Shown piece by piece: positions 30,653 through 42,200 of a DNA stretch of 64,000 bases (positions are counted from its first letter, which is position 1; each line of letters opens with the position of its first letter). The notes under the pieces were generated by a model. That model did no database searches and was not told the DNA's origin. It saw only the letters and a list, made by a program, of their open reading frames with translations. Source of the stretch: Steromphala cineraria (Eukaryota; Mollusca; Gastropoda; Trochida; Trochidae); the NCBI GenBank assembly GCA_916613615.1, contig OU744725.1:11744253-11808252 (forward strand), written 5' to 3'. Both the position numbers and the translations under genes were made by a program.

Positions 30653-32104
30653 CTTGAAAATATGATCGGTCCATTCAAAAATAAGTCCATAACTGTATTC
30701 AAATTTCAAAAGTCAGATTCAATTTTTGAAATTAGCAAAATATGTATACCTAGAGACAGATCAACATTAAGTGATTAAGCCAAACGTTGATCAGCAATTT
30801 ACAAAGAATACTGGTGTGTTTATTTCAACAACTGACGTTACACGTTTGTTTCAGGGACTACATATGGACATTTGATTGACTATCCTAACATTAAAGTCGA
30901 ACTTATTATCGATTATTCAAAGTAGACCATATGCATGGAACCGATTTCAGCTTGTCAGAGGATTGGGATCATTGCTTGGAGTTGGATTCTGTGTTCTACA
31001 TGCTGAAACTTTTCAGTAATCGTGAACGATTTGTGTGTGAATGTTATTATGAAAATACTAGTATACCTTGAGGTCTGCATTCATCTTGGATGCCTAGGAT
31101 ATTACAAAATGAAATCACCATGTGATGCATTTAATATGGAAATATGTTACACATCTGTAAATAAACTAAGTTTCAAAATTGTTTTGATACTATGTATTCA
31201 ATCGTAAATAAGTCTTTGATACAAAGTCATCATTTCACGGTGTTGGGTACCTGGATGTACCCTTAAATACAGTGGTTGTAAGTTCTTTCGAGGTGCGATA
31301 CCACAAACAGGTGAGGCGAAGCCGAACTTGTTTGTGGTATCGAACCGAGAACACATCGATCAAACGCACCCTTGATGTGAAAATGTAAGGTTATACAATA
31401 TAACCATCGTACGCCTGGTTATACGAAATAGTTAACCTCTGATATTGACCTGATAACCACACCACGTGGTGTATTAGTTTATATCCAATGTTTCACATGT
31501 ACCTTCAATGGGTTACGCATCTGATAACTCAATTTGTTTTCAGCCGTCGTCATTTTTATGTTGGCAGCTTCTAATCATTGGCGATAGGGAAATGTTTCCT
31601 CGTTAATAAGCCATTCATGTTACGTGTTTAGAAATTCAACCTTTTAATTTTAAACCTAAAAACATTGTCTTGCTTTTGGTAACAGTTATATTAAATGCAA
31701 CGAGATTCAATTTTTAATTAAAACACATTGTATTTCGAAAAGTAACAGTTGTTTTTCATTTTCGCAAGATCCATATTTGTTTACCAAATGAATCGTGCAA
31801 CTGCCTTTTTGATATATATTTTTTCTGCAAGTACTGATATTTGTCATGCTGTAATTAATGGTACGTGTGGCCTTGCATATTTTTGAGAATAGTGACGTGT
31901 AATTTGGCGTAAGATGACCGAAGGAAAATTAATTTCTGGTATTTAAATTCAAATGTTCTATTTTCGTTCCCGTTTAGAGAGTTGATATCAAATGGAAACG
32001 ACAAGTTTTAATAGGTCTGGGTGATGTTAAACAAAATCAAATAGTCTTATAGTTCATGGTATTTGATTTGATTAACTTTCCCTATTATCTGCTCGATGTT
32101 GAGG
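30653..32104. other. Intergenic, fold-back only
   Basis: Apart from the hairpin at 31.3 kb, no coding or RNA signal. Confidence 0.5.
31297..31341. repeat. Fold-back repeat with GGCGAAGCC core
   Basis: GATACCACAAACA and TGTTTGTGGTATC pair around GGTGAGGCGAAGCCGAACT. It is probably the centre of a longer element from 31230 to about 31480. Confidence 0.75.
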
Positions 32105-33376
32105 GTGACATGATAAATAAACGACATGGGGGATAGGTATCTTCTATACTCGATATCATACCTTTACTTTACTATTTGATAGTTGCAACTAAACGAGTAG
32201 GGGATAAGTATATTAAATACTCGATATCATACCTTTACTTTACTGTTTGATAGTTTTAACTAAACGAGTAGGGGATAAGTATATTAAATACTCGATATCA
32301 TACCTTTACTTTACTGTTTGATAGTGTAATTAAGCAATTAGGGGATAAATATCTTCTATACTCGATATCATACCTTTACTTTACTGTTTGATAGTTGTAA
32401 CTAAACGAGTAGGGAATAAGTATATTAAATACTCGATATCATACCTTTACTTTACTGTTTGATAGTGTAATAAAGCAATTAGGGGATAAATATCTTCTAT
32501 ACTCGATATCATACCTTTACTTTACTGTTTGATAGTTGTAACTAAACAGTTAGGGGATAAGTTTCTTCTATACTCGATATCATACCTTTACTTTACTATT
32601 GGATAGTTGTAACTAAACGAGTAGGGGATAAGTTTCTTCTATACTCGATATCATACCTTTACTTTACTATTTGATAGATATAACTAAACGAGTAGGGGAT
32701 AAGTATATTCAATACTCGATATCATACCTTTACTTTACTGTTTGATAGTTGTAACTAAACAATTAGGGGATAAGTATCTTCGATACTCGAAATCATACCT
32801 TTACTTTACTATTTGATAGTTGTCACTGAACAAGTAGGGGATAAGTATCTTCGATACTCGAAATCATACCTTTACTTTACTATTTGATAGTTGTCACTGA
32901 ACAAGTAGGGGATAAGTATCTTCGATACTCGATATCATACCTTTACTTTACATTGGATAGTTGTAACTGAACAAGTAGGGGATAAGTATCTTCGATACTC
33001 GATATCATACATTTACCTTACTATTGGATAGTTGTAACTGAACAAGTAGGGGATAAGTATCTTCTATATTCGATATCATACCTTTACTTTACTGTTTAAT
33101 AGTTGTAACTAAACAAGAAGGGGATAAGTAGCTTCTATACTCGATATCATACCTTTACTTCATTGTTTGATAGTTGTAACTAAACAGTTGGGGGATACGT
33201 TTCTTCGACATTCTATATCATACCTTTACCTTACCTTTGGATAGCTGTAACTGGACAAGTAGGGGATAAGTATCTTCGATACTCGATATTTTAACATTAC
33301 CTTACTGTTGGATAGTTGTAACTGAACAAGTAGGAGATAAGTATCTTCGCCATTCGATATCATACATTTACCATAC
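32105..33376. repeat. 71-bp minisatellite, block 1 (about 18 units)
   Basis: Tandem units of 70-71 bp run from one GGGGATAAG to the next. Each has an internal dyad (GTATCTTCGATAC), then GATATCATACC and GATAGTTGTAACT. Units differ by a few bases. The array is cut at 33376 by the LINE region. Confidence 0.92.
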
Positions 33377-33759
33377 GTCAGTATTGAATATTCATCAAAC
33401 AATGAATCCCTTAAAGCCACATTGGTTTTCCAAAATAACACTATCTTTATTAAAGAGTGAACCTATTGTTCCTCAGTTCATCCCTATGAGTCAGTATATA
33501 CATGACCTAGAACAACATGTTCCATTTGGAATATCATAACAACTAAATCCATCTTTTTCTATATGAAAATTAATGTAAAATAAGGAGCTGTAAAAGATAA
33601 AAACATAAAATAAATAAATCACTGTCATGATAAGCTTTTTCAAAAGAGAATACAACACTGTTTCTAATAGATGATTCAAAAAGTGTCTTGAACATACATT
33701 TGAAAACTGTGTTTTAAGTGCCTTAAGGTATTTGTACACTAAACTGTATGTATTTTAAT

Positions 33760-34225
33760 GTGGGAATATATGTGTGTGGATGTATATGTATATATGTATG
33801 TGTATGTATGTGTATGTATACCCAGCCCTCTTGTTCATGTGTCCATTCAAAGGTGTAGCTGGGTGCATATGCTGATAAGTCTACTCAATATCCTACAATC
33901 TCCATGACACACCAAATTTAACAGGTTTACAATGAATTTGGGAACAATTAGTTACATAATATTTCTATATAAGCAAACATACACAATTAGTATATATGTT
34001 TTTGTGTGTGTATATTTGTACAGGTATGAGTGTGTATATGTAAATGTGTTCACTTGACTAAACATGTGAAAACAACCCTCTTTATTCATTTCACTTGTGT
34101 CCATTCATAGCTATAGGTACATATGCTATTTGGTTTATTCAATTTCCTATATGCTTTATGACACACCAAAAACTCAACTAGATTTCATAAAATAGTGGAC
34201 AACTAATGACAGAAAAAATTCTATT
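33760..34225. repeat. Duplicated module upstream of the LINE ORF2
   Basis: Two diverged copies of a module: a GT/AT-rich stretch, then CCCTCTT(..)TTCAT, GTGTCCATTCA, CATATGCT and ATGACACACCAAA (about 33825-33965 and 34075-34215). They could be 5' UTR monomers of the LINE or an unrelated repeat. Confidence 0.6.
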
Positions 34226-34254
34226 TCATTGTAGATATATGTGAGTATGTCTGT

Positions 34255-34410
34255 ATGTCTGTGTGGTTGTGTGGTAAAATATGTATGTACATGTATGTAT
34301 GTATGTATGTATGTATGTATGCATGTGTGTATGTATGTATGTATGTGTGCATGTATGCATGTATATGTGCATGTATGCATGTATGTATGTATATGCATGT
34401 ATTAATGTGT
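34255..34410. repeat. GTAT microsatellite
   Basis: Mostly (GTAT)n with GCAT and GTGT variants. A shorter tract lies at 33776-33822. The protein frames across it (periodic HTYIH) are artefacts. Confidence 0.92.
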
Positions 34411-34840
34411 ATGTATCTTATATATGTACATGAGCTTTGTTGCAAATGCATATATGTTTGTGCTCACAATTATATTTGGTGATCATGAACAATGCTTAAG
34501 TATGATAACAATTTTACAACCATTACTAAGGTAGAAACTAGTTTTATGTATGTGTATACATAAGACTTAGTATGTGTGGTATCTTTGTAGGTCAATGTAT
34601 ATTATTGCATATATGTATGAGCACATATATAACTTTTTGTATATATATTTAATAATCTATTAATCTTTGTAATTATCTGTCAGTTTCATGGTAACACTTC
34701 ATATATATTTTCAATATATTCATAAGTATGTTATTAATATTATTGGGTTTTGAAAACTATTCAATTATGTATATAAGTGTAAACAAAGGTATTATTTTAT
34801 AGTATTACATATGATAATAAAACATACATATTATACTTAC

Positions 34841-34922
34841 AACTTAAACTCTTCACAACCACACAGAAAATCACCGTAACACAAACACCAATCTGAAGAA
34901 TACCACCTTTAACACTAGTCAT
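34841..34922 (-). CDS. Possible signal-peptide exon (unsupported)
   Basis: A minus-strand ATG at 34922 opens 27 codons (MTSVKGGILQIGVCVTVIF...), a short charged start and a hydrophobic core, ending at a perfect donor GTAAGT in phase 1. Upstream on that strand the DNA is CpG-richer (34930-35000). No partner exon was found, so this may be chance. Confidence 0.2.
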
Positions 34923-35200
34923 GATATAACGATGCACGACTTACTCGCCCTTTGAAACAAACACGCGCACGCTAAACACGAGCCTTTTACCTGTTATTAC
35001 CGGCTTCTAGAAATCATTAACGCATCCTCGCAGTTACGACACAACGACCAATGCTCTTTCTTTCCTTTTGTACATATCTCTTCGTCTGTCACTCTTTTTT
35101 TGTTTATCTTTTCCTTTTTCCATTATATTTGTAAAGGTACATATTCATGCTTTAATTATAATCAGTAACTACAGCTACAACTGCACGATAACATCTCAAC

Positions 35201-38200
35201 ATGAACGGTAATCTTAAAATTGTCATTTCGAATTGCCAAGGACTTAACAACAAGAAAAAGCGCTTGGAGGTATGTGCAAATCTTAAACGAAAAAAGGCGG
35301 ATATTTATTGTCTTCAAGACACCCATTTCACGTCAGATCTTGAAAAAGAAATTTAAAATGAATGGGACTCAACAAAATGTTATTTCAGCTCTTTTAAAAG
35401 TAATGCTCGAGGCGTAGCCATAATATTTAACGAACAAATAGATATAAAGATGCTGGACATAAAACAGGATGAAGTTAATGGTAATTACCTCGCACTTAAT
35501 TTTGAAATTTGGGAGAGGACTTTTTCTTTGATAACATTGTATGGTCCTAATGTGGACAGCCCTTCATTTTATGAGAATATTTTAAATATTGTTGCAGAAT
35601 TCGATTCTGACTATTTTTCTATCTGTGGTGATTGGAACCTTGTTCAAAACCCCGAGTTGGACTTATTTAATTATAAACACGTAAATAACCAAAAAGCAAG
35701 AGACGTTATATTGTCATTTATTGAAGAATACAATACTATTGATCCATGGCGCTACTTAAACCCAAACAGTAAACGATATACTTGGAGACAAACAAAACCC
35801 ATCAAACAATCAAGATTGGATTTTTTCCTATCGTCAAGAGATTTAGAACCGTCCATCGAAAATGCAGATATTGAACCCGCTTATAAATCTGATCATTCAA
35901 TAACCTGGGTCGTTTTGAAATTAAAGGAAGTTGAAAGAGGAAAAGGTTTTTGGAAATTTAATAACTCGCTTCTCTACGATAAAAACTACGTTAAAGAAAT
36001 TAAGAATATTGTTAATACCACAAAGCAACAATACCAAATAGGATCAGATGATACAGGAAAAGCACTGTTTGAAATAAACGATCAATTGTTTTTTGAAACG
36101 CTACTTATCATGATAAGAGGTTTCACAATCAAATATTCATCGAAACGAAAAAAGAAAATGGAAAAAACTGAAAATGAATTAATCAAATCACTAGAGGATT
36201 TAAATAAAACATTAGACAATAGCCGTAGCACTGATCAAAAAGAGGCAATATTAAAGGAAATAAATAAAGCTAATCTTAAGATGGAAAATATAATTAGCGT
36301 AAAAACTGAAGGTGTAATAATGAGGTCCAAATGTGAATGGAAGGAAAAAGGAGAAAAACCGACAAAATATTTTCTATCGTTAGAAAAAAGGAACTATATA
36401 AATAAGTCGATAACGAAACTACAAACACGAGAAAACAAAATAATAACAAACACAAAAGAAATAATAAAGGAAACAAGTACCTACTATAAAAATATTTATA
36501 CAAAACAAACCTGTTCGCAAATTAATTTAGAAGAACACTTTAAAAACTGTGAGGTCCCAAAACTCAGTGACTCTGATAAATACATGCTCGAAGGGGAATT
36601 AAAGTATGAGGAAGTTTTAGAATCGCTAAGAAATATGAAAAATGAGAAAAGTCCCGGCCCATCGGGTTTCACAGTAAAATTCTTCAAATTCTTTTGGTTG
36701 GACTTGCATATCTATTTGATCAGATCTTTAAACATGTCATATAAGACAGGCGAGCTATCAATCAGTCAGAAACAGGGCCTAATAACATGTATACCAAAAA
36801 AGAATAAACCAAAACAGTTTTTAAAAAACTGGAGACCTATCTCTTTACTAAATGTATCCTATAAGATAGCGTCCGCTACAATAGCCAATCGAATTAAAAA
36901 GGTACTTCCAAAAATAATAAATGAAGATCAAAGAGGTTTCATGTCAAATAGATTTATCGGAGAATGTACAAGGCAAATTTATGATATCATGGAATATGCA
37001 GAATGTATGGAAATACCGGGCCTACTCTTACTTATTGATTTCGAAAAAGCTTTCGATTCTGTCGATTGGGTATTTATTCAGAAGGTTCTTGAATTTTTCA
37101 ATTTTGGTCCATTTATCAAAAATTGGATATGTACATTTTATAAAAACATCAACTCAAGCGTCCTTGTGAATGGCTTTTCATCAGATTTCTTTGAAATTAC
37201 ACGTGGATGTAGACAAGGAGATCCATTATCGCCATATTTATTCATTCTCTGTGCTGAAATCCTTAGCATAATGATACGTAATAATGAAAAGATAAAGGGA
37301 ATTAAAATAGGTGATAGCGAATATCTCGTTACACAATTCGCAGACGATACATCGTTAACACTTGACAGGTCGGAAGCATGCCTCCAAGCGACATTACAAA
37401 CATTGGCTCAATACGCATCTTTCTCTGGTCTTAAAATAAACACAAGTAAAACACAAGTTATCTGGATAGGTTCCTTAAAACATTCAAAAAAGACGCTTTG
37501 CAAAGACTACAAATTAGATTGGTCAAAAACGGAATTTACTATCCTTGGCATAACTTTTACGCATAACTTGGCAGAAATGGTCGAGAGAAATTACAAAGAT
37601 AAGCTTAAAAAAATTAGGATCATCATGAACCAGTGGCTTGGAAGAGACCTGACCCCACTTGGTAGGATAACAGTTTTAAAAAGTCTTATCTTACCAAAAT
37701 TAAATAATATATTTACAGTTCTTCCTAATCCTAGTGAAAAAATCATAAAATCCCTAGAACAACTGTGCTTTAATTTCATTTGGAAAGGAAAACCTGATAA
37801 GATTAAACGTAAACTAATAGCTAGTAACTACAATGAGGGTGGGATTAGAGCTCCGGATATAAGAAATACAATCATTTCGCAAAAAATAAGTTGGGTGAAA
37901 AGACTCTTCAACTGTGATAACAACTCAAAGTTAAAAAAGCTTTTTAATATAAATATATCCCCTGCATATAGAGATTTCTATCAATATAGTGCAGCAACCA
38001 TAATGGAACACGTATGTACCCCGAGAACAAACGATTTTTGGAAAGATGTTTTAAAAGCATGGGGAAAGTTCATAATACAACAGGGGAAAACCGTAAAGAC
38101 TCAATTTGATATCCTATCCCAGCCATTATGGAATAATGAAAATATCAAAATCAATAACACACCAGTACATTACAGAAAAATGTCAAACGTTGGCATATAT

Positions 38201-39025
38201 TCAATAAATGACATAGTCAATAGTGAAGGGAACTTCTTCAAATATTCAGAACTAATTCAAGAGTACCAATGTAAAACAAACTTCCTTGAATACGCTGGTA
38301 TTATCAGGGCAATAAAATCATATTCAGTCAAAGCAAAAATCAACATCGAAACAAAACTAAATATGCCATATATCCCATATTTTATCGAAAACATAGCTAC
38401 AAAGAAAAAAGGATGTCGAATTTTTTATGATATACTACAGGAGTCAGAAAACACAGCGAGATTACATAAATACAGAAATAAGTGGGAACAAGATTTAAAT
38501 TGTAAAATCGATGAATTTGAATGGAATCAAATAAACAAGATGCCATTCGTATCAAATCTAAACTCAAAAACAAAATGGTTTCAATATTCCATTCTACATA
38601 GAATTCTTCCGACAAACGAACTTTTGTATAAGATGAAATTCAAAGATGAAAATAAATGCAGCTTTTGTGAGGAAGAAAAAGAAACCATCTGTCATCTTTT
38701 TTTCGATTGCCCTATTGTTAAAGATATATGGACAAAACTTAAGGAATGGATAGAGACATGTACCCAAGCTGACATTGATCTGTCCAAACGTAACATTTGC
38801 TTAGGATATCCTGAAAACAGAAACAGAGTACTGAACACGATAATCACAACTGTTAAGTACAACCTATTCAAAACAAAACAATATGGAATAACACCAAATT
38901 TAAACTCCATTATAAATGACATTAAGAAAACATATAATATTGATAAGTATAATGCTTTCTCAACATGCAGTTACTCAAAATTTATGAAATTTTGGTCAAC
39001 CTGCCACTTGCTGTTTAATGACTAA
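35201..39025 (+). pseudogene. LINE ORF2 (endonuclease-reverse transcriptase) with one in-frame stop
   Basis: ORF2 makes the enzyme that nicks target DNA and copies element RNA into it. From ATG 35201 the frame has 1275 codons, broken only by TAA at 35354-35356 (codon 52); it reopens at once and has an ATG at 35450. Endonuclease (about 1-235): SNCQGLN, CLQDTH (Asp where Glu is usual), YGPN at 114, GDWN at 143, SRLDFFLSS at 204, SDH at 230. Reverse transcriptase: RPISLLN, LIDFEKAFDS at 611, GCRQGDPLSP at 669, FADD at 713. Near residue 1152 there is a C-x2-C-x8-H-x4-C knuckle. The order and motifs fit the L1/Tx1 group. One stop suggests recent loss or a sequence error. Confidence 0.88.
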
Positions 39026-39280
39026 CAAAACTGTCTTCGCATATACCTTTGTTTTCATATACCTTTACCTTATCACTGAATTATGAAAAAAAAGGTTGGA
39101 AGTTCATACCTTTTCCTATGTTACCAATTCTATCAAGTTGTCCATATCAAACTATCAAGTTGTCCATATCAAAATGTATACTGTATCCTGTTACTACTAT
39201 CATGTTGTATGTTAACGAAAATCGCATGTAACCATATGTACCACAAAAAAGAATAATAAAAAAAAAAAAAAATAATAATA

Positions 39281-39386
39281 TTTGAAAGTTGTAACTGAAC
39301 AAGTAGAAAATAAGTATCTTCAATACTCGATATCATAGCTTTACCTTAATATTGGATAGTTGTAACTGAACGAGTAGGGGTTAAAC
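39281..39386. repeat. 71-bp minisatellite, block 2 (about 1.5 units)
   Basis: Resumes immediately after the LINE A-rich tail with TTTGAAAGTTGTAACTGAAC, in register with block 1, and ends near GAGTAGGGGTTA. Confidence 0.88.
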
Positions 39387-39469
39387 CTAAATCAAGCGCC
39401 ATTATGTATATTTTGCTTATATAATCGCCGAGTTACAGTCCAATATATCTGCCCTATTGGTGACCTTTC

Positions 39470-39592
39470 TTGCATATTGGCGTCTTTATCCTGCATATTG
39501 GCGTCCTAGTTTTTAATATTGGCGTCCTAGTTTTGCATATTGGCGTTCTGGTTTTCCATATTGGCGTTCCAGTTTTGCATTTTGGCGGCATG
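39470..39592. repeat. 21-bp tandem repeat (about 6 units)
   Basis: Variants of TGCATATTGGCGTCCTAGTT with a T spacer, head to tail. The length of 21 gives a seven-residue periodic frame, which I take as an artefact. Confidence 0.85.
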
Positions 39593-41032
39593 TGTAAACG
39601 TGCCCAACACTTGCACGTGCGATGTTGTGATACAAAAGATTACAACAAAAACAATGTAAATGGATTTTATTGTATTTTCGAATAAAATGATAATGTGTTG
39701 GTCCCAAATGGGAAAACTCTTGGTGTAAACTTTGGAACATGTTGAGAATTAGTTGAACAGCTCTGAGACGGTGAGGTGCTGGTGAAGTCTGTCCTCTTTC
39801 ACAATCCATGTAAAACTGAGCATAGGGGAAATCTCTCAAATCTGAAATTAAATAAAAACGTTTAAAAATCTTGTTGCACCTACCTAACAGTAATACTCAG
39901 TTGGACGATAAAGTTGTCACTTATGGTATCTATGTCAGCAAAACTCTTGAATTAACTTATTTTTGCGTAGAAACATTTATCGTAAGATTGCTTTGGAACT
40001 GGAGTTTGTTCTGAGACATATTGTTACAATTTCCTGAACTGTTGTTGCCGTGTCGGACATTGGTACATGTATGTTGTTTGAAACATTTATGTAAACGTTA
40101 TTTTTTTCTTATCTTATTTCACTAATTGCTGACTGTTGCTGCAAACTATTCTAATGCTAATCGCTAAAGTATAGAAAACCGTAGAGGATGGTTCAAAATG
40201 ACTTTCATTAAAAACATTTATTAACGGATATATATTCAATGTAAGAAGCATTCATGTTTGACAATGTTGCTAACAATCATTTAATAACATCCGATGGATA
40301 TTTACTTAGTCATCGCATTGGTTCATGGCTAAATTAATTTTTTTTTATTTAATTCAGTGAGTTTCAAACCAGTTTTTAGATATAATATGGGTAATGAACT
40401 CGGGCAGTAGCATGTTCGTAGAAAAATGAAGAGATTTAGTGGAAAAAGAAAAGAATGAAAATGAATATTACACAATATATACTTGCAATGTACTAGTATT
40501 TGTTTTCACAAACAGCAGTTATGAAACGAACTAAACCTTAAGCTAAGTTATTTGAATCTTTTCCCTACCAAAATGATGTTCATAAATGCACTGAAATTGC
40601 CGCATGCAGTTTTCGCGCAAAATGTCGAGTCTGGTTGACCTTTTGAAGATTATAAATACTGTATAAACTTAATTATATAAAAGGGGAATAGATCAGATAA
40701 TTCGTTGAAAACGTGCTTCAACGTCTGAAACGAGCAATGCTGTAAATGCTATATAGAATGTTAACACGATATTCAAGCGAAAAATATCATAAAGCTTACC
40801 TGAGCGATTTCATTTGTTGTTCCATACGTCATACACGATGCCCAATGTGTGACAGGAAATGCAAGCAAAATGCGAGTATTTATACCTGTCCAATACTCCT
40901 TGAGCTCATGGACCTCATGCACTTGTTGTGATGCACGCGCTTCATCATGCAGCCATCAGATGTAGGACGCCAGTATTGGTAGATGCGGTAAGCACAAAAC
41001 TAGCACGCCAGTATGTACGAATTTAGGTTTAA
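39593..41032. other. Unassigned DNA between minisatellite blocks
   Basis: About 1.4 kb of AT-rich sequence with no recognised frame. It may be part of an element inserted in the minisatellite, ending at the palindrome at 41.03-41.15 kb. Confidence 0.45.
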
Positions 41033-41146
41033 GTGGAATAAACTCCTCAAACTCGCCAATATTTGCGGCTCAGGTATCATCGTCGGCCTAACGGCCTCCG
41101 ACGATACCTGACCCGCAAATATTGGCGAGTTTTCGGAGTTTATTCC
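41033..41146. repeat. 114-bp palindrome abutting minisatellite block 3
   Basis: Arms GAATAAACTCC..AACTCGCCAATA...CGTCGG and the reverse complement, about 50 bp each with few mismatches, around CCTAACGGCCT. Minisatellite starts within a few bases of the right arm. Confidence 0.88.
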
Positions 41147-41147
41147 T

Positions 41148-41668
41148 TGCATAAGTATCTTCGATACTCGATATTTTAACATTACCTTACTGTTGGATAG
41201 TTGTAACTAAACGAGTAGGGGATAAGTTTCTTCAATACTCGATATCATACCTTTACCTTACTGTTTAATAGTTGTAACTAAACAATGAGGGGATAAGTAA
41301 TTTCGATACTCGGTATCATAGCTTTACCTTAATATTGGATAGTTGTAACTGAACGAGTAGGGGATAAGTATCTTCGATACTCGATATCATACCTTTAACT
41401 TACCTTTGGATAGTTGTAGCTGAACAAGTAGGAGATAGGTATCTTCGCTATTCGATATCATACCATTATCATACTGCTGAATAGTTGTTACTGAAGAAAT
41501 AGAAGATATGTATCTTCGATACTCGATATCATAGCTTTACCTTACTATTGGATAGCTGTAACTGAACGAGTAGGGGATAAGTATCTTCAATACTCGATAT
41601 CATATCTTTACCTTACTATTGGATAGCTGTAATTGAACAAGTAGGGGATAAGTATCTACGATACTCGA
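41148..41668. repeat. 71-bp minisatellite, block 3 (about 7 units)
   Basis: Same unit as blocks 1 and 2, starting with GCATAAGTATCTTCGATACT right after a palindrome and ending at CTACGATACTCG. About 1.76 kb of unrelated sequence separates it from block 2. Confidence 0.9.
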
Positions 41669-41689
41669 AAGAAAATCATTTAACAAAGC

Positions 41690-42200
41690 TGAAATAAATG
41701 CTGAAAATAATGACTTTGTATTCAGATCATGACGGCTGACAAGAAATTTGAAGATTTTAGTGCAATAGTTCAGGAGATATTGCGCTAACAAGAATATCAA
41801 AAGCGATGAAATTGTCATGGTGAATTTGAAAATAAGTTCAAGGTCACCATATTTAAGTAGTGTCTGCATTTTCCAATCATGTATGATGACACCAAATTTG
41901 AAGACTTTGAGTGAAATAGTTCATGAGAAATCGAGTTTCAAAAGTGGTCAGAGTGCCGTAGTGACCTTACAATTTTAAAATAAGGCCATGGTCACCATGA
42001 TTAACTGATTTCTGCGTTTTTCCGTCTTGTAATAAAAGTTTAGGACAATGAGTGAAATGATTCATGAAATATAGCGTTATTAGAATCAGGACGTACGGAC
42101 GTACGGATGAACGTAGCGTAGCGAAGCCGAGGAAGCCCGATTCATACAGGATGTGTTTTAAGTGATGCACCGAGGGAAGTGTGGGTATATCTGAACCCAC
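41690..42200. repeat. Two-copy imperfect internal repeat
   Basis: AAATTTGAAGA(T/C)TTT and AGTTCA(G/T)GAGA recur with a spacing of about 150 bp, then CGTACGGACGTACGGATGAACG and GCGAAGCCGAGG. It looks like an old dispersed element; no coding frame is kept. Confidence 0.5.

Larger units (their letters stand above)
33377..39280 (+). mobile_element. Tx1/L1-like non-LTR retrotransposon inserted in a 71-bp minisatellite
   Basis: The right edge is sharp: a short 3' UTR and an A-rich tail (39244-39280), then minisatellite resumes at 39281. Upstream, minisatellite stops at about 33376. Whether 33.4-35.0 kb is the element's own 5' region is uncertain: it contains no ORF1 frame, only AT-rich DNA with GTAT microsatellite and a duplicated module. 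ORF2 is at 35201-39025. The flanking units would rejoin at nearly the same point of the repeat, so no long target duplication is visible. Confidence 0.7.

Noticed and set aside
34174..34482. Open frames rich in HTYIH or CMYVC
   Set aside because: They are translations of GTAT microsatellite.
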